This document shows positions 7,905 to 16,446 of a DNA stretch of 53,603 nt, in pieces. The stretch covers positions 1 to 53,603 of the forward strand of contig CAKTPI010000010.1 of assembly GCA_934591635.1 (NCBI GenBank), read 5' to 3'. The DNA comes from an uncultured Oscillospiraceae bacterium. Its GTDB lineage: Bacteria; Bacillota; Clostridia; Oscillospirales; Oscillospiraceae. The first letter of the stretch is position 1, and each line of letters begins with the position of its first letter. Below the pieces are notes generated by a model. It was not told where the DNA came from. It saw nothing but the letters and a program-made list of their open reading frames with translations, and made no database searches. A program made the position numbers and the translations under genes.

Positions 7905-8249
7905 ATGGCTAAAAATGGATTTCGGGGAATGCCCGGCGGCCTGAACCAGAGCGCAATGCTCAAGCAGGCTCAGAAGATGCAGCAGGAGATGCTCCGTATG
8001 CAGCAGGAGCAGGAGACAAAGACCTTCTCCGCCAGCGCAGGCGGTGGAATGGTCACCGCGACGGTCAACGGCAAGCATGAGCTTGTGACCCTGACGGTCA
8101 AACCCGAAGCGGTAGATCCGGAGGATGTGGAAATGCTCCAGGACACCATCATTGCCGCTGTCAACGAAGCGATGCGTACGGCGGATAATGATGCAACCAA
8201 TAACATGTCCCGACTGACCGGTGGACTGAATCTGGGCGGCCTGTTCTAA
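7905..8249 (+). CDS. ybaB: YbaB/EbfC family nucleoid-associated protein
   Basis: Small DNA-binding protein of 114 residues in the YbaB/EbfC family, which binds the nucleoid as a tweezer-like dimer. The Met/Gln-rich N-terminal helix (MLKQAQKMQQEMLRMQQEQE) and the GGGMVTATVNGK beta segment are characteristic. ATG 7905 follows AGGAGA at proper distance; an upstream in-frame TTG is not needed. It sits between dnaX and recR, the conserved dnaX-ybaB-recR order, and is read from the same transcript. Confidence 0.95.
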   Translation: MAKNGFRGMPGGLNQSAMLKQAQKMQQEMLRMQQEQETKTFSASAGGGMVTATVNGKHELVTLTVKPEAVDPEDVEMLQDTIIAAVNEAMRTADNDATNNMSRLTGGLNLGGLF

Positions 8250-8258
8250 GGAGGAGCT

Positions 8259-8858
8259 ATGCAGTTCTTTCCTGCAGCCTTACAGGACTTGGCGGATCAT
8301 TTTGCGCGGCTTCCCGGGATCGGCGGCAAAACGGCGCAGCGCTTGGCATTCCACGTGCTGGAGCTTCCGCTGGAGGAAGCACAGGCGTTTGCGGATGCCA
8401 TTGTGGAAGCCAAACGTGCAGTACACACCTGCCCTTGCTGCCAGAATATTACGGATCGAGAGCTTTGTCCCATCTGTGATGATCCATCCAGGGATAAAGA
8501 AACGATCTGCGTGGTAGCAGAGCCGAAAGATGTGATTGCGATGGAGCGCTCCAGGGAGTATCGGGGCGTGTACCATGTGCTGCACGGTGTCATTTCCCCA
8601 CTGAACCACGTGACGCAGGATGACATCCGTATCCGGGAGCTTTTGCAGCGGGTTGGCAGCGGCAATGTCAAAGAGGTTATCATGGCGACCAACCCCGATA
8701 CGGAGGGGGAGGCCACCGCCATGTACATCTCCCGACTGCTCCGCCCTATGGAGGTGAAGGTCACTCGGCTCGCTTACGGCGTGCCGGTGGGCAGTCAGCT
8801 GGAATACGCGGATGAGGTGACGCTCTCCCGGGCCTTGGAGGGCAGACAAGAAATATGA
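8259..8858 (+). CDS. recR: Recombination mediator protein RecR
   Basis: Recombinational repair protein that works with RecO to load RecA on gapped DNA. It has 199 residues, the standard length. The helix-hairpin-helix (LPGIGGKTAQRLAFH, about 17-31), the four-Cys zinc finger (CPCC...CPIC, about 54-72) and the Toprim domain (VVAEPKD, then TNPDTEGEATA) occur in the usual order. It is the last gene of the dnaX operon; a strong bidirectional terminator follows the stop. Confidence 0.97.
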   Translation: MQFFPAALQDLADHFARLPGIGGKTAQRLAFHVLELPLEEAQAFADAIVEAKRAVHTCPCCQNITDRELCPICDDPSRDKETICVVAEPKDVIAMERSREYRGVYHVLHGVISPLNHVTQDDIRIRELLQRVGSGNVKEVIMATNPDTEGEATAMYISRLLRPMEVKVTRLAYGVPVGSQLEYADEVTLSRALEGRQEI

Positions 8859-8864
8859 TAAAAA

Positions 8865-8900
8865 CCGCAGATGACGAAAAATCATCTGCGGTTTTGCTTT
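8865..8900. terminator. Bidirectional intrinsic terminator between recR and degV
   Basis: Perfect 10 bp stem CCGCAGATGA / TCATCTGCGG (8865-8874, 8882-8891) with TTTTGCTTTT on the plus side and an A-rich run on the other, serving both convergent genes. Confidence 0.88.
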
Positions 8901-9745
8901 TACTTACTCCGGACGAACAAAACACCCAGTGTCCCGGGGCCACAGTGACAGGAGACAGTGCAGCCAGCTGTGGTTTCGTATACGTTCTCAAAGTGACCGT
9001 ACTGTTTTACGCCGCTTCGGGCCGCGTCAATGCATTCAGGCGACACTTCGGTGTGGGTAATAAAAATTGTGCCGTCCTCCAGACTGTCCCGATCAGCCAG
9101 ACGATCCTTGACATAGGAGGCGATGCATTTTTCAATATGACCGCGGTATTTTTTTACCACGGACATTTTGCCATCCTTGACCTCAATGCAGGGCTTGAGT
9201 CCCAGAAGATTGGCACCCAGCGCAGCTACGCTGGAGCAGCGACCGCCTTTTACCATGTATTCCAGCCGATCCAGCACAAAGCTTGCCTCCACACGACCGG
9301 TAAACGCATCCAGTTCCGCTTTCAGCTGATCCAAATCTGTCGCCGTTTGGGCAAGCTCACAGGCCTTCAGAACTACAAGCCCCTGCCCGGTGGAGAGATT
9401 GCGGGAATCAACCACGCGTACATTATCAAAGTCTGCAGCGGCGATACAGGCATTTTGATAGCTGGAAGAGAATTCGGAGCTGATATTCACGTGAATGATC
9501 CCGTCATAGTCCTTTGCATATTTAGCAAACTCCTCCTGAAATACGGCAACGCCCCGGGCGGCGGTAGAGCAAAGACTTCCGCCAGCAGCAACGTGTGCGA
9601 AGATATCTGCCGGCGTGATGGTAATGCCGTCCAGAAACTCTTCGGTATCTTTCATTACAATCAGGGGAATAATGCCAATATCGTATTTCTGTACCAGCTC
9701 AGGAGAGAGGTCACAGGTGCTGTCGGAAATAATTTTTACTCTCAT
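8900..9745 (-). CDS. DegV family fatty-acid-binding protein
   Basis: Cytosolic DegV-family protein of 281 residues; family members bind a single fatty acid and several act with fatty-acid kinase FakA (FakB role). Characteristic segments are IISDSTCDLSPEL near the N-terminus, SSEFSSSYQNA (acyl-head contact) and VVDSRNLSTGQG, with RLEYMVKGGR later. It lies 28 bp downstream of the HxlR regulator on the same strand and may share its transcript. The acyl ligand and partner kinase are not visible in this window. Confidence 0.92.
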   Translation of the reverse strand: MRVKIISDSTCDLSPELVQKYDIGIIPLIVMKDTEEFLDGITITPADIFAHVAAGGSLCSTAARGVAVFQEEFAKYAKDYDGIIHVNISSEFSSSYQNACIAAADFDNVRVVDSRNLSTGQGLVVLKACELAQTATDLDQLKAELDAFTGRVEASFVLDRLEYMVKGGRCSSVAALGANLLGLKPCIEVKDGKMSVVKKYRGHIEKCIASYVKDRLADRDSLEDGTIFITHTEVSPECIDAARSGVKQYGHFENVYETTAGCTVSCHCGPGTLGVLFVRSK

Positions 9746-9773
9746 TTTTGTAATTTCCCTTCATTTGTTCATG

Positions 9774-10142
9774 TCAGTGGCAACAGCTGGACGAGCCAGA
9801 TCGCATCATAAAGCAGCTGGGTTCCATATTTTTGCTGTGCAGGTATTCCGTTCCCCAATCCCGCATGGCCGTGAGGATGGGCATCAGACTTCTGCCGGTT
9901 TCTGTCAGAGAATATTCCACCTTCGGCGGAACAACAGGGAAGACCTCCCGGTGAATCAAATCCTGTGCTTCCAATTCCCGCAACTGCTGGGTCAGCATTT
10001 TGGGAGTCGCACCGGAAATCATCTTTCGCAGCTCTGAAAAACGCCGTCTGCCATCAGCAAGGTACCATAGAATCAGCGCTTTATATTTTCCGCCAATTAG
10101 ATCCAGGGTTGCTGCGACAGGGCAGATTTCCTGAGAATTCAT
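9774..10142 (-). CDS. HxlR-family transcriptional regulator with Cys-rich tail
   Basis: Winged-helix regulator of 122 residues in the HxlR family (YodB/HypR type), many of which sense electrophiles or oxidants through an N-terminal Cys. The N-terminus MNSQEICPV carries that Cys at position 7, followed by [14 protein letters not shown] and the recognition region [14 protein letters not shown]. The tail has three more Cys and a terminal His (SCFMM...SSSCCH), unusual for the family. Start at ATG 10142 is supported by GGAGGTG; an upstream in-frame ATG is not. It is divergent from copA and is followed by degV. Confidence 0.92.
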   Translation of the reverse strand: MNSQEICPVAATLDLIGGKYKALILWYLADGRRRFSELRKMISGATPKMLTQQLRELEAQDLIHREVFPVVPPKVEYSLTETGRSLMPILTAMRDWGTEYLHSKNMEPSCFMMRSGSSSCCH

Positions 10143-10170
10143 GTTACACCTCCTATAGTATTCAAAAGGG

Positions 10171-10197
10171 AAGTATTGCACAAAATAGTGCATACTT
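10171..10197. promoter_or_regulatory. Inverted repeat, likely HxlR operator
   Basis: AAGTATTGCAC (10171-10181) and GTGCATACTT (10188-10197) are near-perfect inverted arms 29 bp upstream of the HxlR start. Placement suggests autoregulation, possibly with control of copA on the other strand. Confidence 0.55.
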
Positions 10198-10261
10198 GCA
10201 TTATTTTCATTGCGTGATAGAATATTACCATAAAGCACAGGGGTGTGTCAATAGAAAACAG

Positions 10262-10290
10262 TTGACGTGGCCCTGGAAATCGAAGATAAT
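10262..10290 (+). promoter_or_regulatory. Promoter of copA
   Basis: TTGACG (10262-10267), 17 bp spacer, GATAAT (10285-10290), just before the GTG start. No TACAnnTGTA CopY box is seen. A second possible promoter, TTGCAT-16-TAGAAT ending at 10223, lies upstream beside the HxlR inverted repeat. Confidence 0.5.
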
Positions 10291-10309
10291 AGAAAGTGAG
10301 GTAATTGGT

Positions 10310-12808
10310 GTGGTTCTGAAATTTAATGTCACCGGAATGACCTGTGCTGCTTGCTCAGCCAGAGTCGAAAAGGTGTCCAGAGCTGTCCAGGGTGTTCAAA
10401 AAGCGGATGTCAATCTGCTGGCTGGGACGATGGTAGTGACCGCCGATTCGGACGTGTCTGCTGCGGTCATTCAGGCGGTTCAGAAAGCGGGCTATAATGC
10501 TTCCGTGCAGGGGGATGCTCCCAAGAAAGCGGATAAGATAGCTCCGATGGACAGCGCGTTGGCAGATATGAAACATCGTCTGATCTGGTCCGCAGCTTTC
10601 CTGATTGTGCTGATGTATTTTACAATGGGACATATGGTGGGACTTCCGGTGCCAAGTTGGTACCATGGCATGGAAAATGCGGTGGTGGCAGGCTTGCTGC
10701 AGCTTTGCCTGACGCTTCCGGTGGTTTATCTGAATCGCGTCTACTATACCCGGGGCCTGAAAGCGCTGTGGCATCGCAGTCCTAACATGGATTCACTGAT
10801 TGCAGTGGGCAGCCTGGCAGCCCTGATTTATGGCGTTGCTGCACTGTTCCGCATGGCCTGGGCCTTGGGGCATGACGAGATGGATATCGTCATGGAGTAC
10901 AGCCATAATCTGTACTTCGAGTCCGCAGCCATGATCTTGACCCTGATCACCTTCGGCAAGTTCCTGGAAACCAGAGCGAAGGGAAAGACCGGCGATGCAA
11001 TCCGGGCTCTGATGGATTTGAGCCCCAAAACCGCTTTTGTCCGCCGTGGGGATTCCATTCAAGAAATTCCCGTGGAGGAGGTTCAGGTGGGGGATATCGT
11101 AGTAGTCCGTTCCGGCAGCAGCATTCCGGTGGATGGTACTGTGGTCAGCGGGCGTGCCTCTGTGGATCAGAGTGCCCTGACCGGAGAGAGCGTCCCAGTG
11201 GAGAAGAACCCCGGGGACAAGGTATCCGCTGCTACCGTCAGCACGGAGGGATATCTGGAGTTTCGGGCTGATCAGGTAGGAGAGAACACTACCCTGGCCC
11301 AGATTATCCGTTTGGTGGAGGACACAGGCGGTTCCAAAGCCCCCATTGCCAGAATGGCGGATAAGATCGCCGGCATTTTTGTGCCGGTGGTCATGAGTAT
11401 TTCCGCAATTACCTTTATCGTGTGGATGCTGATGGGTTATTCACTGGAGTTCAGCCTCAATAACGCCATCTCGGTGCTGGTTATTTCCTGCCCCTGTGCA
11501 CTGGGCCTGGCAACACCGGTTGCCATTATGGTGGGTACCGGACGTGGGGCGCAGATGGGTGTACTGTTTAAGAATGCCGAAGCACTGGAGAATTTGCACC
11601 GCGTGGATACGGTCGTGCTGGATAAGACCGGCACCCTGACCACCGGCCGCCCGGCCGTTACCGATGTGCTGCCTGCTGATGCCAATCGAGAGGAGCTGAT
11701 GCGGATTGCGGCTTCCTTGGAAAGCAAGTCGGAGCATCCGTTTGCCAAGGCCATTCTGAGTGCTGCCCCAGAGCATTATCCGGAACCGTTGGATTTTGAA
11801 ACGATTCCCGGCAAGGGTGTCAGCGCTACCATCGAGAGTGTTCGCTATTATGGCGGCAATTCTCGCCTGATGGAGGAGCTGAATATCACCCTCCCGGATT
11901 TTACGCAGCTGGCTTCTCAGGGGAAAACCCCTCTCCATTTTGCGTCCCAGCAGGGGAGATATCTCGGATCTATCGCGGCAGCGGATGTCCTGAAGCCAGA
12001 CTCTGTTTCTGCCGTACAGGCAATGCGCAGCCGGCATCTGGATGTGGTGATGCTCACCGGTGATAATCAGAAGACAGCAAAGGCAATTGCCGACAAGGCT
12101 GGAATCGAACATGTCATTTCGGATGTGCTTCCTACCGATAAAGCAAGCGCAGTCAAAAAGCTCCAGGCGGAAGGGCACCGGGTGCTGATGGTTGGCGACG
12201 GAATCAACGATGCTCCTGCGCTCGTTACAGCGGATGTGGGCATGGCCATTGGAGCAGGTACGGACATTGCAATGGAATCGGCAGATGTAGTGCTGATGAA
12301 CAGCTCCCTTTCTGCGGTGAGCAGTGCCATTGCGCTGAGCCGTGCAACCATTCGCAATATCAAAGAGAATTTGTTCTGGGCCTTTTTCTATAACACCCTT
12401 GGAATTCCCATTGCGGCGGGGCTGCTGTTCATTCCATTTGGCCTTCGCCTTAGCCCAATGCTTGGTACAGCGGCAATGAGCATGAGTTCTGTTTTTGTTG
12501 TGACCAATGCGCTGCGGCTGCGCTTCTTCAAGCAGGATAAGGGCAGCACTGAAGCTAATTACCAGAATACGTGCACGGAAACGTGCCCGATTATCAAGGA
12601 GGAAAAGAAAATGAAAACAGTTATTAAGGTGGAAGGCATGATGTGCGGACACTGCAAGGCCAGAGTAGAAAAGGCCTGCAAGGATGTTCCCGGTACCGAG
12701 GATGCCGTGGTGGATTTGGCTGCAAAGACGGTCACTGTTACCGGTAAAGCTGATCTGGCAGCGCTGAAAAAAGCCATTACGGATGCGAATTATACCGTTG
12801 TGGAGTAA
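10310..12808 (+). CDS. copA: Copper-exporting P1B ATPase with in-frame C-terminal CopZ-like domain
   Basis: Membrane ATPase that pumps Cu(I) out of the cell; 832 residues. In order: one N-terminal metal-binding domain (GMTCAAC, Cys 12 and 15), membrane helices, TGES actuator loop, the transport motif CPC in SCPCALG, phosphorylation site DKTGTLT, SEHPFA, TGDN and GDGINDAP. After the last helices the frame continues through a short Cys-containing linker (NTCTETCP) into a complete second HMA domain (GMMCGHC), which normally is the separate chaperone CopZ. I place the start at GTG 10310, 8 bases after GTGAGG; upstream codons would run into hxlR on the other strand. Copper specificity follows from CPC and the CAAC domain. 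Confidence 0.94.
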   Translation: MVLKFNVTGMTCAACSARVEKVSRAVQGVQKADVNLLAGTMVVTADSDVSAAVIQAVQKAGYNASVQGDAPKKADKIAPMDSALADMKHRLIWSAAFLIVLMYFTMGHMVGLPVPSWYHGMENAVVAGLLQLCLTLPVVYLNRVYYTRGLKALWHRSPNMDSLIAVGSLAALIYGVAALFRMAWALGHDEMDIVMEYSHNLYFESAAMILTLITFGKFLETRAKGKTGDAIRALMDLSPKTAFVRRGDSIQEIPVEEVQVGDIVVVRSGSSIPVDGTVVSGRASVDQSALTGESVPVEKNPGDKVSAATVSTEGYLEFRADQVGENTTLAQIIRLVEDTGGSKAPIARMADKIAGIFVPVVMSISAITFIVWMLMGYSLEFSLNNAISVLVISCPCALGLATPVAIMVGTGRGAQMGVLFKNAEALENLHRVDTVVLDKTGTLTTGRPAVTDVLPADANREELMRIAASLESKSEHPFAKAILSAAPEHYPEPLDFETIPGKGVSATIESVRYYGGNSRLMEELNITLPDFTQLASQGKTPLHFASQQGRYLGSIAAADVLKPDSVSAVQAMRSRHLDVVMLTGDNQKTAKAIADKAGIEHVISDVLPTDKASAVKKLQAEGHRVLMVGDGINDAPALVTADVGMAIGAGTDIAMESADVVLMNSSLSAVSSAIALSRATIRNIKENLFWAFFYNTLGIPIAAGLLFIPFGLRLSPMLGTAAMSMSSVFVVTNALRLRFFKQDKGSTEANYQNTCTETCPIIKEEKKMKTVIKVEGMMCGHCKARVEKACKDVPGTEDAVVDLAAKTVTVTGKADLAALKKAITDANYTVVE
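12611..12808 (+). CDS. copZ: CopZ-like copper chaperone, possible separate product from an internal start
   Basis: The last 65 codons of the copA frame form a complete HMA chaperone with the metal site GMMCGHCKA and the usual CopZ length. Its Met codon is preceded by AAGGAGG (12596-12602) exactly 8 bases away, a better ribosome site than that of copA itself. I infer that the same reading frame can give both a long CopA-CopZ fusion and free CopZ. This would supply a soluble Cu(I) carrier in a fixed ratio to the pump. Internal initiation is not proven by sequence alone. Confidence 0.55.
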   Translation: MKTVIKVEGMMCGHCKARVEKACKDVPGTEDAVVDLAAKTVTVTGKADLAALKKAITDANYTVVE

Positions 12809-12813
12809 TTGAT

Positions 12814-13737
12814 ATGCGTACCGATGAATACTATGCATCTAAGGGAGCCGGTCAGATTCATGTCTGTCGGTGGATGCCGGAAAAGCCCCCTGTTGCAGTG
12901 CTTCAGATCATTCACGGTATTGCAGAGTATGCAGAGCGGTATGATGACTTTGCCCGCTATATGAATGACCTCGGCTACATTGTAGTAGCCGAGGATCATA
13001 TGGGCCATGGAAAATCAATCAATGAAGAGGGTGTGCAGGGATATTTTCACGGCGGCTGGTTTACGGCGGTAGAAGACAGCTATCAGTTGTTGCAGGATAC
13101 CAGAAAGCGGTACCCTGACCTCCCGTATGTCTTGCTGGGGCATTCCATGGGTTCCTTTATGACCCGTACGCTTCTGTGTGTCCATCCGGACAGTGGGATT
13201 TCCGCTGTAGTGATCTGTGGAACCGGGTGGCAGCCAAGAGCTATATTGAATATAGGCATCGCGGCTTGCAGTGTGGCGTGCAAAGCGGGGGATGAAAAGA
13301 AACCCAATGACCGTCTGCAAAACCTGGTCTTTTCTGGCTATAACAAGCGGGTGGAGCATGTGCAAACTCCTTTTGATTGGATTTGCAGGGATCGGAATGT
13401 GGTTACGGCTTACATGAATGACCCGTTTTGCGGGTTCACGGCCAGCGGCGGACTGCTGCGGGAAATGTTGAAGGGCATTCGCTTTATCCAGGAACCAAAG
13501 AATCTCGCCGCTATGGAAAAGAAACTGCCAGTTCTGTTTATTGCGGGCGGAGATGACCCTGTTGGCAGCTATGGGAAAGGCGTGCGTCAGGCGGCTGCTG
13601 CGTTCCAAAAAGCGGGCATGCAGGATGTAACCTGCAAGATTTACCCATTGGGGCGGCACGAGATACTGAATGAAATCAACAAGCAGGAAGTCTACGCTGA
13701 CGTTTCTTCTTGGTTCCAAAAGAGACTGAACAAATAA
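12814..13737 (+). CDS. Alpha/beta hydrolase, monoacylglycerol lipase/lysophospholipase type
   Basis: Serine hydrolase of 307 residues, likely cytosolic because no signal peptide is seen. The nucleophile elbow is GHSMGS with Ser near residue 111; the oxyanion loop is HGIAEYAERYD; the acid is probably in GGDDPVG and the base in GRHEIL. This is the layout of monoacylglycerol lipases and lysophospholipase L2-like enzymes, so ester bonds of lipids are the likely targets. It starts 5 bp after the copA/copZ stop and is probably on that transcript, though a link to copper is not evident. Confidence 0.88.
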   Translation: MRTDEYYASKGAGQIHVCRWMPEKPPVAVLQIIHGIAEYAERYDDFARYMNDLGYIVVAEDHMGHGKSINEEGVQGYFHGGWFTAVEDSYQLLQDTRKRYPDLPYVLLGHSMGSFMTRTLLCVHPDSGISAVVICGTGWQPRAILNIGIAACSVACKAGDEKKPNDRLQNLVFSGYNKRVEHVQTPFDWICRDRNVVTAYMNDPFCGFTASGGLLREMLKGIRFIQEPKNLAAMEKKLPVLFIAGGDDPVGSYGKGVRQAAAAFQKAGMQDVTCKIYPLGRHEILNEINKQEVYADVSSWFQKRLNK

Positions 13738-13749
13738 CTGTACGAATTA

Positions 13750-13777
13750 TTGGACATGTATTGCCGGATAATATAGT
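13750..13777 (+). promoter_or_regulatory. Candidate promoter for the small ORF and truA
   Basis: TTGGAC (13750-13755), 16 bp spacer, TATAGT (13772-13777), about 20 bp before the small ORF start. Confidence 0.4.
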
Positions 13778-13797
13778 CATCACAAGGCGAAAGGCTG

Positions 13798-13932
13798 ATG
13801 GCTATGTTCTCAATTCGTTATCATTCCGGGCATGTTATGGTGTACGACAAAAATGGAAAATTCCTGTTCTCAGCAGACACAGAGCAGGAAGCCAGGGAGG
13901 AATTGGAGGAATATGAGGAATCTGCGGCTTGA
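13798..13932 (+). CDS. Small conserved-looking protein overlapping truA
   Basis: Frame of 44 codons, MAMFSIRYHSGHVMVYDKNG at its N-terminus, ending in an acidic helix rich in Glu. It reads as a beta-hairpin (RYHSGHVMVYD, KFLFSAD) plus a helix, and I recall similar short proteins in gut Firmicutes, but I cannot name a family. Start could be ATG 13798 or 13804; no strong ribosome site is seen for either. Its 3' end overlaps the truA start by 20 bases in another frame, and the truA ribosome site GGAGG lies inside it. Coupled translation is likely. Function unknown. Confidence 0.6.
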   Translation: MAMFSIRYHSGHVMVYDKNGKFLFSADTEQEAREELEEYEESAA

Positions 13933-14647
13933 TCTCTGCTATGACGGAACCCGTTACCGTGGTTGGCAGCGTCTGCCTGGTGTGGACAATACCATTCAGG
14001 GGAAGCTGGAGCAAACGCTCAGCCGCATCCTGGGAGAGACAGTCGAAATCAGTGGCAGCGGGCGGACGGATGCGGGGGTTCATGCGATGGGACAGGTTGC
14101 CTCATTCCACTGTGAAAATCCAATGCCTGCTGAGAAGATTTTGGAGCAGCTGCGCCGGTATCTTCCGGAGGACATCGGCATATATTCCTGCAAAGAGGCA
14201 GCGCCCCGGTTCCATGCACGATTAAACGCAACACAAAAGACCTACCGTTATCGAATCTGGAATAGTGTGGAACCCTGTGTCTTCCAACGGCGCTACGTGT
14301 CCTGTTTTCCGGAGCCCTTGGATGTGGCAGCAATGAACCGGGCAGGTCAGTATATGCTTGGGATGCATGATTTCGCGGCATTTTGCACCAGAGCAAAAGT
14401 GAAAAAATCCACAGTTCGCTGTATCACTGCATTGACCGTGGCATCCTGCGGACAGGAAATTTGCATTACCGTGTCGGCGGACGGTTTCCTGTACAACATG
14501 ATGCGAATTATCACGGGTACGCTGATCGAAGTGGGCAGGGGTGAACGTACACCGGAGAGCATTCCGGAGTTGTTTCTGTCCCAAAGAAGGAAAGCAGGTT
14601 TTCTGGCGCCGGCCCAGGGCTTGTGCCTGATGGAGGTTAAATATTGA
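13913..14647 (+). CDS. truA: tRNA pseudouridine(38-40) synthase
   Basis: Converts uridines 38-40 of the anticodon arm to pseudouridine. It has 244 residues, the usual TruA length. The catalytic loop SGSGRTDAGVHAMGQVASF carries the nucleophilic Asp near residue 53, and YDGTRYRGWQ lies at the N-terminus. ATG 13913 is chosen because the protein begins MRNLRLDLCYDG as in the family; longer upstream frames are not supported. Its stop overlaps the TTG start of the ArsC-like gene (TTGA), so the two are coupled. Confidence 0.95.
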   Translation: MRNLRLDLCYDGTRYRGWQRLPGVDNTIQGKLEQTLSRILGETVEISGSGRTDAGVHAMGQVASFHCENPMPAEKILEQLRRYLPEDIGIYSCKEAAPRFHARLNATQKTYRYRIWNSVEPCVFQRRYVSCFPEPLDVAAMNRAGQYMLGMHDFAAFCTRAKVKKSTVRCITALTVASCGQEICITVSADGFLYNMMRIITGTLIEVGRGERTPESIPELFLSQRRKAGFLAPAQGLCLMEVKY

Positions 14648-14985
14648 ACATACAGATTTTCGGAAAAAGCAAGTGCTTCGATACGAAAAAGGCAGAGCGG
14701 TACTTTAAGGAACGGGGAATCAAATTTCAGTCGATTGATTTACTGCGGTTCGGTATGTCCGGAAAAGAGTTTGACAGTGTGGTTCGGGCAGTTGGAGGCA
14801 TTGACAATCTGATTGACTGGAACGGAAAAAATCAGGAAATTACCAATATGAAGTATATGGATGATAAAGCTGCAAAAATGGACAAGGTCTTTGATGATCC
14901 CAGCCTGATGAAAACTCCGGTTGTTCGTAACGGAAAACAGGCCACGGTTGGCTATTGCCCGGAAATTTGGAGCACTTGGGAATAG
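14644..14985 (+). CDS. ArsC/Spx-family thioredoxin-fold protein
   Basis: Small cytosolic protein of 113 residues with the ArsC-like thioredoxin fold. It begins IQIFGKSKCFDTKKAERYF, with a single Cys in the family active-site loop, and ends KTPVVRNGKQATVGYCPE, the cis-Pro region. Family members include arsenate reductase, Spx and YffB-like proteins; the missing Arg pattern and lack of an ars operon make true arsenate reduction doubtful. The start is TTG 14644, overlapping the truA stop. A terminator follows. Confidence 0.85.
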   Translation: MNIQIFGKSKCFDTKKAERYFKERGIKFQSIDLLRFGMSGKEFDSVVRAVGGIDNLIDWNGKNQEITNMKYMDDKAAKMDKVFDDPSLMKTPVVRNGKQATVGYCPEIWSTWE

Positions 14986-15006
14986 AAAATCACCATGTTA
15001 CAAAAG

Positions 15007-15034
15007 CAGACCTCAGAAGGGGTCTGTTTTTTTT
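15007..15034 (+). terminator. Intrinsic terminator after the ArsC-like gene
   Basis: Stem CAGACC / GGTCTG (15007-15012, 15021-15026) followed by eight T. Confidence 0.9.
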
Positions 15035-15094
15035 GCATTTTTAGGTTTTATTCTTGAATTTTGCATCGAAAAATGGTATGCTAAGGAGGCACGT

Positions 15095-16432
15095 ATGGAA
15101 AAAATCCTGGATCGGCTTTATGGACTCCTGTGGGGTACTCCGATGCTTCTGGCAATTTTAGGGATCGGTATATGGCTGACAGTGTGTACGCACTGGGTGC
15201 AGGTGCGGTTTTTCCCCCGGGCGGTCAAGCATTTTTTCAGAAGAGAAAATGATAGCAGTGGTGTTTCTCCCTTCCGGGCTTTGTGCACGGCGTTGGCAGC
15301 TACTGTTGGTACCGGAAATATGGTGGGTGTTGCCGGCGCAATTTGCCTGGGTGGGCCCGGGGCAGTACTTTGGATGCTGTTCTTTGCATTCTTTGGCATG
15401 GCCGTAAAATATGCCGAGGCAACACTTGCAGTTCGCTATTCTCAGAAGGAAAACGGTGAAATCGTGGGTGGATCCATGTATATGATTCGCACGTGCCTGC
15501 CCAAGGTGTTTCATCCCTTGGCCTATCTGTATAGCGTTTGCGGGATTCTGGCATCCTTTGGAGTCGGTAATCTGACCCAGGTCAATGCCATTGTTACCGG
15601 CATTGAGAGCATTGGCCGGATGCCCTTCCTTTCGCCATTGGGGATCGGCCTGGTGCTGGCTGCTTTGGTTGCCTTTTCATTCTGGAAGGGGGCAGATTCC
15701 ATTGGACAGATCGCTGAAAAGCTGGTCCCGTGGGCGGCCGGTATCTATATTGTGCTCTGCTTGGCGTTTCTTGCACTTCGGGCACCCTTGATCCCCAAGG
15801 CATTGAACGATATTTTCCGGGGGGCTTTCTCACCGAAGGCCATTACAGGCGGAGTTATTGGCTCTGCCCTGCGGGCAGTGCAGGTCGGATGCAGCCGTGG
15901 GGTATTTACCCACGAAGCCGGCATGGGAACTGCGTCTATTGCCCATGCGTCGGCGCAGGTGCGTCATCCTGTGGAGCAGGGGATGATGGGATTGATTGAG
16001 GTATTTGTGGATACCTTTGTCATTTGCACTATGACTGCACTGGTGATTCTTTGCAGCGGCTATCCGATAGGCTATGGGCATGATACAGGAGCTATATTGA
16101 CAGTATCTGCTTTTTCTGTGGTCTATGGCCCGTTTGGAAAAATAATTGTAACGGCATTTCTGGCAGTTTTTGCCTATGCGACCATTTTGGGGTGGAGTCT
16201 GTATGGACTCCGCTGCGTCCAGTTCGTTTTTGGAAGACGGTTGGCGCCTGCCTTTTTTGTTCTGCAAACACTTGCTGTTGTGGTTGGTGCGACAATGAAA
16301 ACGCCAACAGTATGGAAGCTGGCAGAGATTTTTAATGGCTTGATGGCAGTACCCAATTTAATTGCGCTGACGTACCTCAGCCCTGAACTGAAGACGCTTA
16401 CAAATTCATATACAAGCGAATCGTCCATTTGA
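15095..16432 (+). CDS. Sodium:alanine/glycine symporter (AGCS family)
   Basis: Inner-membrane transporter of 445 residues that takes up alanine or glycine with sodium. It has about ten hydrophobic helices and the family signatures ALAATVGTGNMVGVAGAICL (early) and AGMGTASIAHASAQ (substrate/ion region). ATG 15095 sits 5 bases after AAGGAGG; upstream codons of the same frame overlap the preceding terminator and are rejected. The aminotransferase gene starts 14 bp after its stop, so the two probably form an amino-acid uptake and transamination pair. Confidence 0.94.
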   Translation: MEKILDRLYGLLWGTPMLLAILGIGIWLTVCTHWVQVRFFPRAVKHFFRRENDSSGVSPFRALCTALAATVGTGNMVGVAGAICLGGPGAVLWMLFFAFFGMAVKYAEATLAVRYSQKENGEIVGGSMYMIRTCLPKVFHPLAYLYSVCGILASFGVGNLTQVNAIVTGIESIGRMPFLSPLGIGLVLAALVAFSFWKGADSIGQIAEKLVPWAAGIYIVLCLAFLALRAPLIPKALNDIFRGAFSPKAITGGVIGSALRAVQVGCSRGVFTHEAGMGTASIAHASAQVRHPVEQGMMGLIEVFVDTFVICTMTALVILCSGYPIGYGHDTGAILTVSAFSVVYGPFGKIIVTAFLAVFAYATILGWSLYGLRCVQFVFGRRLAPAFFVLQTLAVVVGATMKTPTVWKLAEIFNGLMAVPNLIALTYLSPELKTLTNSYTSESSI

Positions 16433-16446
16433 AATGGGAGGTAATT

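Noticed and set aside
9965..10309. Upstream extension of the copA frame
   Set aside because: It overlaps hxlR on the other strand and the intergenic promoters; the first family-like residues begin at GTG 10310.
15054..15082. TTGAAT-17-TATGCT as a promoter for the alanine symporter
   Set aside because: The transcription start would fall after the ribosome site AAGGAGG at 15083-15089, so the message could not use it.
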